A stretch of DNA of 8,230 nt from Candidatus Poribacteria bacterium. GTDB lineage: Bacteria; Poribacteria; WGA-4E; GCA-2687025. Numbering within the stretch: the first letter of the stretch is position 1; every line of letters starts with the position of its first letter. The position numbers and the translations under genes are program-made. The DNA lies in assembly GCA_027625215.1 (NCBI GenBank), contig JAQBWJ010000067.1, forward strand, positions 1 through 8,230, in the 5' to 3' direction. Under the pieces are notes generated by a model that had not been told where the DNA came from, searched no databases, and saw nothing but the letters and a program-made list of their open reading frames with translations. Below are positions 1 through 6,519 of the stretch, in pieces.

Positions 1-71
1 CTCACCGCCGATTGCAGATGCTTCAACGGGTCGCCGACGTTCGAGCCGAGTCCGACGAATGCGGTCGCCAT
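1..71 (-). CDS. folK: FolK (HPPK), N-terminal fragment cut by window edge
   Basis: The reverse complement reads ATG at 71-69 and stays open to the left edge, giving 23 codons: MATAFVGLGSNVGDPLKHLQ followed by SAV. An N-terminal beta strand followed by GLGSN-x-GD is the signature start of 2-amino-4-hydroxy-6-hydroxymethyldihydropteridine pyrophosphokinase. That enzyme transfers pyrophosphate from ATP to the pterin in cytosolic folate synthesis. The catalytic part lies outside the window, so only the start is visible. The ATG follows the rnc stop codon with no intervening base (TGA at 74-72, ATG at 71-69). A GAGG sequence in the last rnc codons could serve as its ribosome binding site, suggesting translational coupling to rnc. 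The assignment rests on a short but characteristic motif; no other family I know fits as well. Confidence 0.8.
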   Translation of the reverse strand, partial: MATAFVGLGSNVGDPLKHLQSAV

Positions 72-854
72 TCACGCGCCCTCCGCGTCGTTGGGGGTTG
101 ATTCGAGGGGGATGCCGTTCTGTTGAAGAATGTCCGCGCGCCATTCGTCGTCTGACGTGAACCGCGTGAACGTCTCTCTCGCCGCGTTCTGAGACGCCTC
201 CCGCTTCGACCAGCCCGAACCGCGACAGCCCTCCGCCACGCCCAACATCGCCGCGACTTCAAAGTGCGGCGCGTGGGTCAGCCCCGTCGTTTCGACAACG
301 CGGTATTCGGGCGGCTTCGACGCCAACTGCTGCCAAGCGGTCTGCAAGGCGTTCTTGTAGTTGCCGAAGTAGGGGTCGGTGTCCATCGCGGCGATTTCCG
401 GCTCCAGCGCGCGTACGGCGAGTTTTCGCGCCGTTTCATACCCGGCGTCGCAGTATATCGCCCCGAACAACGCTTCGACCGTGTTCGCCAGCATCCGTTC
501 TTCTTGGGAGGGGTGTCCGTTTGTTGGGGGCAGGTCGTGCCGGATGTGCGGCTCCAGCCCCAAGCGTCGTCCGATGGAGGCGAATGTCCCCCGACTCGCC
601 AAGTACGCCCGCCATCGGGTCAAGTCGCCTTCGGACGCCGACGGGTGTCGGTGGAACAGTTCAACGCGAATGGCGAGGTCGATCACCGCGTCGCCGAGAA
701 ACTCGAGACGTTCGTTGTCGGGGAGGGGCGGTTCATCGGGGGATGTGGAGTCGCCGTCCGTCTCCGATGACGCGGATCGGTGACGGAGCGCGGTCTCCAA
801 CAACGTTTTGTCTTGGAAACCGTAGCCGAGCGCGGTTTCAATCGGATGGGGCAT
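72..854 (-). CDS. rnc: Ribonuclease III
   Basis: Double-strand-specific endoribonuclease that processes rRNA precursors and structured mRNAs in the cytoplasm, working as a homodimer. With the start at 854 the protein has 260 residues (E. coli Rnc has 226). The nuclease domain carries the signature NERLEFLGD at 47-55, with metal ligands Glu48, Glu51 and Asp55. The second catalytic motif reads LANTVEAL at about 122-129, with Glu127 present but Asn124 where E. coli has Asp114. A linker leads to a C-terminal double-stranded RNA-binding domain (about 165-232) with the closing motif GSGWSKREASQNAA. The loop between HRS and NERLEF is about 19 residues, longer than in E. coli. An in-frame ATG at 899 would add 15 residues. 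I prefer 854 because it gives the usual short lead (MPHPIETALGYGF), and the extra codons are poorer in third-position G/C. Neither start has a clear Shine-Dalgarno sequence. The stop abuts folK. Confidence 0.95.
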   Translation of the reverse strand: MPHPIETALGYGFQDKTLLETALRHRSASSETDGDSTSPDEPPLPDNERLEFLGDAVIDLAIRVELFHRHPSASEGDLTRWRAYLASRGTFASIGRRLGLEPHIRHDLPPTNGHPSQEERMLANTVEALFGAIYCDAGYETARKLAVRALEPEIAAMDTDPYFGNYKNALQTAWQQLASKPPEYRVVETTGLTHAPHFEVAAMLGVAEGCRGSGWSKREASQNAARETFTRFTSDDEWRADILQQNGIPLESTPNDAEGA

Positions 855-953
855 GAATTGGGCTTTTGTGGTTGCTCGAAGAAGGGTGGCGCTTTCCATG
901 ATGGATGATCGGAGCGATATTGACAGACCAACCCCCCGGCGTCCGCCTCACAC

Positions 954-1057
954 GTCATTTCGACCAATCCCCGAAGGGGATCGCGCGTAGCGCAGAGAAA
1001 TCTCTCCGATTCCTGCCAATACGTTCGGAGAGATTCCTCACAGTAGTTCGGAATGAC
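954..1057. repeat. Imperfect dyad repeat element, copy 1 (fabF-rnc gap)
   Basis: The 259-base gap between fabF and the chosen rnc start is largely filled by this element. Its ends are inverted: gtcatttcga at 954-963 faces tcggaatgac at 1048-1057 (9 of 10 pair). Inside, 995-1009 and 1025-1039 pair at 14 of 15 positions (core aatctctccga, perfect over 11), leaving a 15-base loop. The left arm is longer than the right and contains a small extra hairpin, atcccc-gaa-ggggat at 967-981. The arms resemble those of the element at 6438-6519, so both look like one family of REP- or MITE-like dispersed palindromes. No open reading frame of substance lies in it. Transcribed as part of the operon, it would fold into a long stem and could affect processing between fabF and rnc; RNase III itself cuts such stems, but that link is inference. 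Confidence 0.7.
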
Positions 1058-1113
1058 AGGTGGTGGGATGGTAAGAAATGGGTGGATGCACACTCCACCG
1101 GACTCACTCTCGC

Positions 1114-2352
1114 TCACTCACCCCACTTGCGGACGATGAGGGTCGTGTTGTGACCGCCGAAGCCGAACGAGTTCGACATGGCGATGTCCACCCTCGCGGC
1201 GCGCGCTTTGTTCGGCACGTAGTCCAGATCGCACTGCGGGTCGGGCTCGTGCAGGTTCATCGTCGGGGGGATCAACCCGTTCAACATCGTCTTGATGCAC
1301 GCGATCAACTCGATGGAACCCGTCGCGCCGAGCAGATGCCCCGTCACCGATTTCGTCGAACTGATCGGCACTTGGTAGGCGTACTCGCCGAAGACCGTCT
1401 TGATCGCCGCTGTCTCCGCGAGGTCGCCGATGGGCGTCGACGTGCCGTGCGCGTTGATGTAGTCGATGTCGGTTGTTTGCAGCCCGGCTTGTTTGATCGC
1501 CGCGAGCATCGCGCGGGTCGCGCCTTCGCCGTCTTCGGGCGGGCTGACGATATCGTGGGCGTCGCTGCTCATGCCGTAGCCGATCACCTCGCCGTAGATC
1601 GTCGCGCCGCGCGCCTTCGCGTGGGTCAACGACTCAAACACCAACACGCCGGAGCCTTCGCCCATGACAAACCCATCGCGGGTCGCGTCGAAGGGGCGGC
1701 TCGCCGTTTCGGGGGAGTCGTTGCGCTCGGACATCGCCTTCATCGAACAGAAGCCCGCGAACGCCAACGGGGTGATCGAGGACTCGGTGCCGCCCGTCAC
1801 CATCACGTCCGCGTCGCCGCGTTTGACGATGTGGTACGCCTCGCCCATCGCGTTGTTCGCGGAGGCGCAGGCGGTCACGGCGGCGGAGTTGGGTCCGCGC
1901 AGGTCGAGGTCGATGGAGATTTTGCCGGACGCCATGTTGATGATCTCGTGAGGCACGAAGAACGGGGACACGCGACGCGCGCCTTTCGTTCTCAGAATCT
2001 CGTGCTGCTCCTCGATGAAGCCGATGGCGCCGATGCCCGATCCGACAAGCACGCCCGCGCGGTTCGGGTCGAACGACCCCTTTTCCAACTTGGCGTGTTC
2101 CGCCGCCTGATGCGCCGCCGCGACCGCGAACTGAATGAAGTGCGGCATCCGGCGCGCGTCCTTCGGGTCGAGGTAACGTTCTCCGTCGAACCCTTTGACC
2201 TCGCCCGCGATCTGCGTTCGCACGATAGAGGCGTCGAAGTGCGTGACGTTCGTGACGCCGGATTTCCCGGCGATCAAGCCGTCCCAAAACTCGTCTAAGG
2301 ACAAGCCGAGCGGCGTGATCGCGCCCATCCCTGTAATGACGACTCGTTCCAT
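1114..2352 (-). CDS. fabF: Beta-ketoacyl-ACP synthase II
   Basis: Elongating condensing enzyme of type II fatty-acid synthesis: it joins malonyl-ACP to an acyl chain, releasing CO2, in the cytosol as a homodimer. The 412-residue length is normal for FabF. The thiolase-fold catalytic triad is complete: Cys162 in TACASANN, His302 in NAHGTSTPIGD and His339 in STKSVTGHLLGATGS, with Lys334 of the same motif. The glycine-rich NSFGFGGHN loop near the C-terminus is intact, as is the opening MERVVITGMGAITPLG. The start at 2352 is supported by GAGGAG at 2357-2362 (minus strand), 4 bases upstream. It follows acpP after 104 bases that contain a strong hairpin. A FabB-type enzyme is less likely given the acpP-fabF order and TACAS context. 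Confidence 0.97.
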   Translation of the reverse strand: MERVVITGMGAITPLGLSLDEFWDGLIAGKSGVTNVTHFDASIVRTQIAGEVKGFDGERYLDPKDARRMPHFIQFAVAAAHQAAEHAKLEKGSFDPNRAGVLVGSGIGAIGFIEEQHEILRTKGARRVSPFFVPHEIINMASGKISIDLDLRGPNSAAVTACASANNAMGEAYHIVKRGDADVMVTGGTESSITPLAFAGFCSMKAMSERNDSPETASRPFDATRDGFVMGEGSGVLVFESLTHAKARGATIYGEVIGYGMSSDAHDIVSPPEDGEGATRAMLAAIKQAGLQTTDIDYINAHGTSTPIGDLAETAAIKTVFGEYAYQVPISSTKSVTGHLLGATGSIELIACIKTMLNGLIPPTMNLHEPDPQCDLDYVPNKARAARVDIAMSNSFGFGGHNTTLIVRKWGE

Positions 2353-2404
2353 CGGTCTCCTCGTTGTACCTTTGGGGGGTGAGGTGTCTTGAGAGGTTGC
2401 GTTA

Positions 2405-2435
2405 TTTTTTCCCTCGCGTCGGGAGAGGGAAAAAA
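2405..2435. other. Perfect 11-bp hairpin in the acpP-fabF gap
   Basis: The arms at 2405-2415 (ttttttccctc) and 2425-2435 (gagggaaaaaa) are perfect inverted repeats around a 9-base loop. On both strands the T run comes first and the A run last. This is the reverse of an intrinsic terminator, which needs a U run after the stem, and on the minus strand the sequence after the stem is taacgc. The hairpin lies about 20 bases downstream of the acpP stop. A plausible role is to protect the 3' end of acpP mRNA or to set the ratio of acpP to fabF; this is inferred from position only. Confidence 0.6.
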
Positions 2436-2456
2436 GACGGTCAGAGGACGAACGAA

Positions 2457-2693
2457 CTACGCTTCCTTGCTGTCAATATAGGTCAAAGCGTCCTTCACCG
2501 TGCGGATTTTTTCCGCGTCTTCGTCCGGGATTTCGACGCCGAACGCTTCCTCGAACGCCATGACGAGTTCGACCGTGTCGAGCGAGTCCGCGCCGAGATC
2601 GTCCATAAAGGACGCATCGGGCGTCACCTGTTCGATGTCGACGCCCAACTCACGGGCGATGATCTCACGAATCTTTTCAGCGTTATCGGACAT
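2457..2693 (-). CDS. acpP: Acyl carrier protein
   Basis: Small acidic carrier (78 residues, the usual length) that holds growing acyl chains as thioesters on a 4'-phosphopantetheine arm. Ser37 in the motif LGADSLDTVELVM is the attachment site for the arm, which is added by AcpS (not in the window). The protein is predicted to be the standard four-helix bundle, with an acidic helix II (DSLDTVELVMAFEEAF) that docks the Fab enzymes. A GGAGG at 2706-2710 (minus strand) lies 12 bases before the ATG, longer than the usual spacing; the purine run GAAGAAGAAA between them may help. A 111-base gap separates it from fabG and could hold its own promoter, as acpP is often expressed more strongly than its neighbours, but I see no convincing -35/-10 pair. 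A hairpin follows the gene. Confidence 0.98.
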   Translation of the reverse strand: MSDNAEKIREIIARELGVDIEQVTPDASFMDDLGADSLDTVELVMAFEEAFGVEIPDEDAEKIRTVKDALTYIDSKEA

Positions 2694-2804
2694 GGATTTC
2701 TTCTTCCTCCATGAGCGCGCGCCCGCGTGTCGGGAACGCCTTTTTCAAAACTCGAACGGAGACGCCCGCTTGTCGAACGTCCCTCCAAACCGAAGCAATC
2801 GTAT

Positions 2805-3548
2805 CTACATTAACAGCCCGCCGTCCACCTGAAGCGTCTGTCCCGTCACATAACGCGCTTCATCGGACGCGAGATAGCACGCCGCCGCCGCGATATCGTC
2901 CGCATTGCCGAAGTCGCCAAGCGGGATCGCGGAGCTCACTTTCGCCTTCATGTCGTCGGAAAGACCGTCCGTCATGTCGGTGACGATGAAGCCGGGCGCA
3001 ATCGCGTTCACCGTGACGTTGCGCGAGCCGAGCTCCTTCGCCAGCGACTTGGTGATGCCGATCAGTCCCGCCTTCGACGCCGCGTAGTTCACCTGCCCCG
3101 CGTTGCCCATCATCCCGACGACGGACGAGACGTTGATAATGCGCCCGTACCGCTGCTTCATCATAACCTTTGCGGCGGCGCGTGTGAAGGCGAACGGACC
3201 CGTCAGGTTCGTCTCGATGACGTTCGCCCAATCGTCGTCCTTCATCCGAATGATGAGCGTGTCGCGCGTGATGCCCGCGTTGTTCACGAGAATGTCCATC
3301 CGCCCGAACGCGACGACCGTTGAGGCGACCGCCTCGTCCGCAACGGACAGGTCGGACACGTCGCCTGCGAACACCTGCGCCTCGCCGCCCGCCGCGCGGA
3401 TTTCGTCCGCGACCGCGTTCAGGGTGGATTCCGTCCGCGAGCAGAGCATCACCTTCGCGCCCTGTCGCCCGTAGGCGAGCGCAATCGCTTTGCCGATGCC
3501 GCGACTCGCCCCCGTGACGAGCGCGACCTTATCCTTGAGTGAGAACAT
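2805..3548 (-). CDS. fabG: 3-oxoacyl-ACP reductase
   Basis: NADPH-dependent reductase that converts 3-ketoacyl-ACP to 3-hydroxyacyl-ACP in the fatty-acid elongation cycle; the family is a tetrameric short-chain dehydrogenase. At 247 residues it has the typical size. Visible motifs in order: the nucleotide-binding TGASRGIG at 12-19, NNAG at 89-92, Asn114 in ETNLTG, and the catalytic Ser142, Tyr155 and Lys159 (the last two in NYAASKAG). The C-terminal YVTGQTLQVDGGLLM is the classical FabG ending. The start codon lies inside the end of fabD, overlapping by 20 bases. A GGAAGAGG at 3555-3562 (minus strand), within fabD, sits 6 bases upstream of the ATG and supports this start and translational coupling. 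Position between fabD and acpP makes FabG far more likely than another short-chain dehydrogenase. Confidence 0.97.
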   Translation of the reverse strand: MFSLKDKVALVTGASRGIGKAIALAYGRQGAKVMLCSRTESTLNAVADEIRAAGGEAQVFAGDVSDLSVADEAVASTVVAFGRMDILVNNAGITRDTLIIRMKDDDWANVIETNLTGPFAFTRAAAKVMMKQRYGRIINVSSVVGMMGNAGQVNYAASKAGLIGITKSLAKELGSRNVTVNAIAPGFIVTDMTDGLSDDMKAKVSSAIPLGDFGNADDIAAAACYLASDEARYVTGQTLQVDGGLLM

Positions 3549-4461
3549 GCGCGACCTCTTCCAGTTCCGTCGCCGAGTCGGTCGTCCAGACCGGCGCGTT
3601 GCGTAGGATGCGTCGGTTCAGCCCCGCCAACACCTTGCCGGGACCCACCTCGGCGTACCGTTCGATGCCGTCGTCGTCCATCTCCCGAATCGTGTCTTCC
3701 CACCGCACGGGGCTCGTCATCTGCGAGACGGCGTACGTCCGTATTTTCGACAGATCGCGTTCCGCCTTGCCTGTCACATTCGGGTAGAAGGCGACGTTCG
3801 GCAGGGCGAATGCGTGTTCGGCGATCACCTCTTCAAACTCGTTCTGCGGCTTCTCCATCAGGGGCGAATGGAAGGCGCCGGAGACGCGCAGCGGGATCAC
3901 CCGTTTCGCGCCGCCCGCCATCGCCAGTTCGCCCGCCCTTGACAGGGCGGCGAGATCGCCCGAAATGACGATCTGTCCGGGACAGTTGTAATTCGCAATC
4001 GTGACGATTTCGTCCTTGCGGGTCGCCTGTTCGCAGATCGCTTCGGCGAGATCGTCTTCGAGTCCCAGCCCCGCCATCACCCCCGCCGCGCGGTCTTTGC
4101 CGACCGCCGCCATCAACGCGCCGCGCTCCCGCACGATCTCAAGTCCCGCCTCGAACGACACGACGCCTGCCGCGACGAGCGCGGTATGTTCGCCCAGACT
4201 GTGCCCCGCGACGGCGTCGCACGCAACACCGCGCGCCTTCAACGCTTCCAGCGTTGCAACGGACACGGTGAAGATGGCGGGTTGGGTCTTGTCGGTCTGG
4301 TTGAGGGAGTCCTCGTCCGCGTTGCAGACGGCGCGGGCGTCGAAGCCGAGTTCCGCCGCGCGGTCGAAAATGGCGCGCGCCTCCGGTATCTCATCGAGCC
4401 ATCGCCCCATGCCGACCGTCTGCGATCCCTGACCCGGAAAGAGAAACGCCGTTTTACTCAT
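3529..4461 (-). CDS. fabD: Malonyl-CoA:ACP transacylase
   Basis: Transfers the malonyl group from CoA to the phosphopantetheine of AcpP, supplying the extender unit to FabH and FabF. With the start at 4461 the protein has 310 residues, matching the family. It opens with MSKTAFLFPGQGSQ. The nucleophile is Ser88 in GHSLGEHTAL; Arg113 (RERG), His198 (GAFHSPLM) and Gln247 (VSQMTSPVRW) correspond to E. coli Arg117, His201 and Gln250. The reading frame extends upstream to a TTG at 4548, but those 29 residues (TFPTGVFIKK...) look unlike the family and lack a ribosome binding site, so I reject that start. The ATG itself has no strong Shine-Dalgarno sequence either. The gap to fabH is 103 bases with no clear promoter; a TTGACT lies in it without a good -10 box. 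Its 3' end overlaps fabG. Confidence 0.96.
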   Translation of the reverse strand: MSKTAFLFPGQGSQTVGMGRWLDEIPEARAIFDRAAELGFDARAVCNADEDSLNQTDKTQPAIFTVSVATLEALKARGVACDAVAGHSLGEHTALVAAGVVSFEAGLEIVRERGALMAAVGKDRAAGVMAGLGLEDDLAEAICEQATRKDEIVTIANYNCPGQIVISGDLAALSRAGELAMAGGAKRVIPLRVSGAFHSPLMEKPQNEFEEVIAEHAFALPNVAFYPNVTGKAERDLSKIRTYAVSQMTSPVRWEDTIREMDDDGIERYAEVGPGKVLAGLNRRILRNAPVWTTDSATELEEVAHVLTQG

Positions 4462-4564
4462 AGTAGGATGCGTGAAAACTCTCGTGGTGGTTGATCTGAG
4501 GGGGTCAACGGAGGTTTTTTTGATGAAAACGCCAGTGGGGAAAGTCAAACTAAGGGGACGTTAC

Positions 4565-5575
4565 TTAGAGCCGAACGATGTTCGCGCCCCAAGTGAATCC
4601 AGCGCCGAAGGTAATCAGCATCACCGTATCGCCCTTCTTGGCGCGACCGAGCCGCACCGCTTCATCCAACGCGAGCGGCGCGCTGGCGGACGACGTGTTG
4701 CCGTACTTGTCGATGTTCACATAAACGCGATCCATCGTCAAACCGAGCCGCCCGACAAACGCTTCCATGATGCGGATGTTCGCCTGATGCGGGATGATGA
4801 GGTCGATGTCGTCCGGCGTCAGTCCCGCTTCGGAGATCGTGTCGCTGGCGGCGTCCGGCAGGGTGGAGACGGCGAGTTTGTACACCTCGCGCCCCTGCAT
4901 CTGGATGAAATGCTCGCGTCCGGCAACCGTTTCCGCCGACGCGGGCTTGCGCGAGCCACCCGCCGGGACGCCGAGCAGACTCACATCCGAGTACTGAGAC
5001 AGCGAACCGAGTTTCGAGTAGAGGATGCCCGTCTCTTCGCCCGCCTTCGGGTCGGTCGCGCCGAGCACGACGGCTCCGGCGGCGTCGCCGAACAGCACGC
5101 AGGTCGCGCGGTCGGTCCAATCGACGTACCGGGTCAGCGTTTCCGCCGCAACGACGAGCACCTTCTCGTTGATGCCGGAACGAATCAACCCGTCCGCCAT
5201 CTGCAAGCCGTACGAGAACCCGCTGCACGCGGCGGCGAGGTCCATCGCGGGGATCGGCTTCTCGATGCCCAACGCGCGTGAAATGAGGCACGCCGTCGAG
5301 GGGAACGACATGTCGGGGGAGATGGTTGAGCAGAGAATCATGTCGAGGTCGTTCGGATCGACGCCCGCCGCTTCCAACGCGCGGCTCGACGCCAACGCGC
5401 CGAGATCGGAACTGGCGATGCCTTCTTCGGCGACGCGCCGCTCCACGATGCCGGTGCGCTGGCGGATCCACTCGTCAGTGGTATCGACCATCTGCGCGAG
5501 GTCGTGGTTGGTGATCACCTTGTCCGGCACGGCGGAACCGGTGCCGAGCACTGCCGCGTAACGCCTCATACTCAT
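4565..5575 (-). CDS. fabH: Beta-ketoacyl-ACP synthase III
   Basis: Initiating condensing enzyme: it joins an acyl-CoA primer to malonyl-ACP to make the first 3-ketoacyl-ACP. The 336 residues fit the family. The catalytic triad is complete: Cys117 in DLAAACSGFSYGL, His263 in IIPHQANIRI and Asn293 in DKYGNTSSAS. The N-terminal ATTDEW-like signature appears as DTTDEWIRQRTGI. There are two neighbouring ATGs (5575 and 5569). AGGGA lies 4-5 bases before the first and about 10 before the second, so either could be used; I give the longer. The primer preference (acetyl or branched) cannot be told from sequence alone. It follows rpmF by only 17 bases, in the position where plsX usually lies. Confidence 0.96.
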   Translation of the reverse strand: MSMRRYAAVLGTGSAVPDKVITNHDLAQMVDTTDEWIRQRTGIVERRVAEEGIASSDLGALASSRALEAAGVDPNDLDMILCSTISPDMSFPSTACLISRALGIEKPIPAMDLAAACSGFSYGLQMADGLIRSGINEKVLVVAAETLTRYVDWTDRATCVLFGDAAGAVVLGATDPKAGEETGILYSKLGSLSQYSDVSLLGVPAGGSRKPASAETVAGREHFIQMQGREVYKLAVSTLPDAASDTISEAGLTPDDIDLIIPHQANIRIMEAFVGRLGLTMDRVYVNIDKYGNTSSASAPLALDEAVRLGRAKKGDTVMLITFGAGFTWGANIVRL

Positions 5576-5592
5576 GCTTCCCTAACGCGCGA

Positions 5593-5787
5593 TTAGTCGA
5601 CGTCTACCGTCAGGACGGGGCGATGCCATTTGTGCGCCTTGAAGTAGCCGCAGGCGCGGCAGGCGCGATGCGGACGCACTTTATGCCCGCAGTTGGCGCA
5701 ATTGATCAGATTGGAGGGCGTCAAAAAGTCGTGCGCCCGACGCATGCGCGTCTTCGATTGCGACATTCGATGCTTTGGATGTGCCAT
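5593..5787 (-). CDS. rpmF: Ribosomal protein bL32, zinc-binding form
   Basis: Small basic protein of the large ribosomal subunit, 64 residues. It begins MAHPKHRMSQSKTRMRRAHD, the family's basic N-terminal tail. It then has a zinc ribbon with two CxxC pairs, Cys30/Cys33 and Cys43/Cys46 (NCANCG and CRACGYF). The four cysteines mark the zinc-requiring (C+) version; some bacteria carry a cysteine-free paralogue used under zinc shortage, which is not seen here. AAGGA lies a few bases before the start. It sits 50 bases after yceD, the usual order, and directly before fabH, where plsX would be expected in between. Confidence 0.97.
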   Translation of the reverse strand: MAHPKHRMSQSKTRMRRAHDFLTPSNLINCANCGHKVRPHRACRACGYFKAHKWHRPVLTVDVD

Positions 5788-5837
5788 CGTTCCTTACCTG
5801 TTACCTTCCCACGATAAGTCTCGTTCGGCGTTGGGTT

Positions 5838-6383
5838 CTATGCCAATCCTAAAATCGAGTCCAGTTTATCGCCGAGTCGCGTGCGTCGCTGGGTCTGCTG
5901 CGTACTCTCGCAGGTACACGCTTCTCGGTTCAGGTTCGCGCCGCAACGGTGACAAAGACCGGCGCAGTCTTCACGACATATGGGCCACATCGGGATTTCG
6001 ATCAGCAAGTACCGGCGTATGTCGTCACGGATGTTTATAATAGCGTCTTCGTAGTAGCCGAGTCCAACTTCCTCTTCGTCTTCCAAGTAGTCGGGACGTT
6101 CCGCCATCGGCTGATAGAAGATCGAAAACCGCGATTCGAGCGTTGATGAAATCGGATCGACGCAACGTCCGCAAACATATTCCGCCTCAACGGACACGTC
6201 AAGCGTCATGTTGACATCGTCGTCGGTGCGGGTCGCTTCAACGATCACCGAGATGGGCGAAACGAGCGTTGCGGCGTCGTCCAATTCGGTCAAGTCCGCT
6301 TCGTTCGGCGCGATCTCAAACTCGAAGGAGCGCGTCTCGTAGTTCGGCAGTTGGCTGACGTTGAATTCCAACAGAGATGCCAT
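5838..6383 (-). CDS. yceD: YceD/DUF177 family protein
   Basis: Member of the DUF177 (YceD) family, which is nearly always encoded beside rpmF. A role in 23S rRNA maturation or accumulation has been proposed for family members, so the function here is by family only. The 181-residue protein has an N-terminal beta-rich region with CGRC (Cys71, Cys74), a very acidic middle (about 98-106), and a C-terminal cysteine cluster: Cys136, Cys140, Cys144, Cys147, Cys156 and Cys158, in the pattern CREDCAGLCHRCGANLN. These look like metal-binding positions. The start at 6383 has AAGGG about 9 bases upstream. The 199-base gap upstream holds a dyad repeat, so this gene is probably the head of the fab transcript, but I found no convincing promoter (a TTGACG lies near 6430 without a matching -10 box). 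Confidence 0.92.
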   Translation of the reverse strand: MASLLEFNVSQLPNYETRSFEFEIAPNEADLTELDDAATLVSPISVIVEATRTDDDVNMTLDVSVEAEYVCGRCVDPISSTLESRFSIFYQPMAERPDYLEDEEEVGLGYYEDAIINIRDDIRRYLLIEIPMWPICREDCAGLCHRCGANLNREACTCESTQQTQRRTRLGDKLDSILGLA

Positions 6384-6437
6384 GTGATGATTCCCTTCGA
6401 CATGAAAGAGATCGAGGGTTGGACTTCGTCGTCAACC

Positions 6438-6519
6438 TGTCATTCTGAGGAGCATAGCGACGAAGAATCCCGGATTACATGCGTGGAAGTCGGGATTCTT
6501 CGCTTCGCTCAGAATGACA
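6438..6519. repeat. Imperfect dyad repeat element, copy 2 (aspartate kinase-yceD gap)
   Basis: The ends are a perfect 12-bp inverted repeat: tgtcattctgag at 6438-6449 and ctcagaatgaca at 6508-6519. Inside is a second perfect 12-bp pair, cgaagaatcccg at 6461-6472 and cgggattcttcg at 6491-6502, around an 18-base loop. The stretches between (agcatagcga and cttcg) are related but unequal, so the whole is a long stem with a bulge. A further 9-bp inverted pair, ttggacttc at 6419-6427 and gaagtccaa at 6544-6552, flanks it and may be chance. Sequences of the type tcattctgag...agaatc are, from general knowledge, common dispersed repeats in several environmental bacterial genomes. It is related to the element at 954-1057. 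It separates aspartate kinase from yceD. Confidence 0.8.

Noticed and set aside
1081..1099. Hairpin ggtgga-tgcacac-tccacc just after fabF as a terminator
   Set aside because: The stem is only 6 bp and is not followed by a U run on the minus strand, so it is too weak to call.
905..1153. Small plus-strand open frame across the fabF-rnc gap
   Set aside because: It is mostly the dyad repeat translated, and it runs into the antisense of fabF; there is no evidence of a real gene.
1078..2298. Long plus-strand open frame of 406 codons opposite fabF
   Set aside because: It is antisense to a complete, motif-perfect fabF. Its product is rich in Arg, His, Val and Asp, as expected for a shadow frame in GC-rich DNA. 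No domain is recognisable.
4462..4548. 29-residue N-terminal extension of FabD from a TTG codon
   Set aside because: It has no ribosome binding site and no family similarity, and MSKTAFLFPGQGSQ is the typical beginning.
4490..4564. Possible promoter before fabD (TTGACT on the minus strand)
   Set aside because: At 17 bases' spacing the -10 position reads CATCAA, which matches the consensus at only three of six positions.
4472..5281. Plus-strand open frame of 269 codons opposite fabH
   Set aside because: Antisense to fabH, with Arg-rich shadow composition and no recognisable motif.
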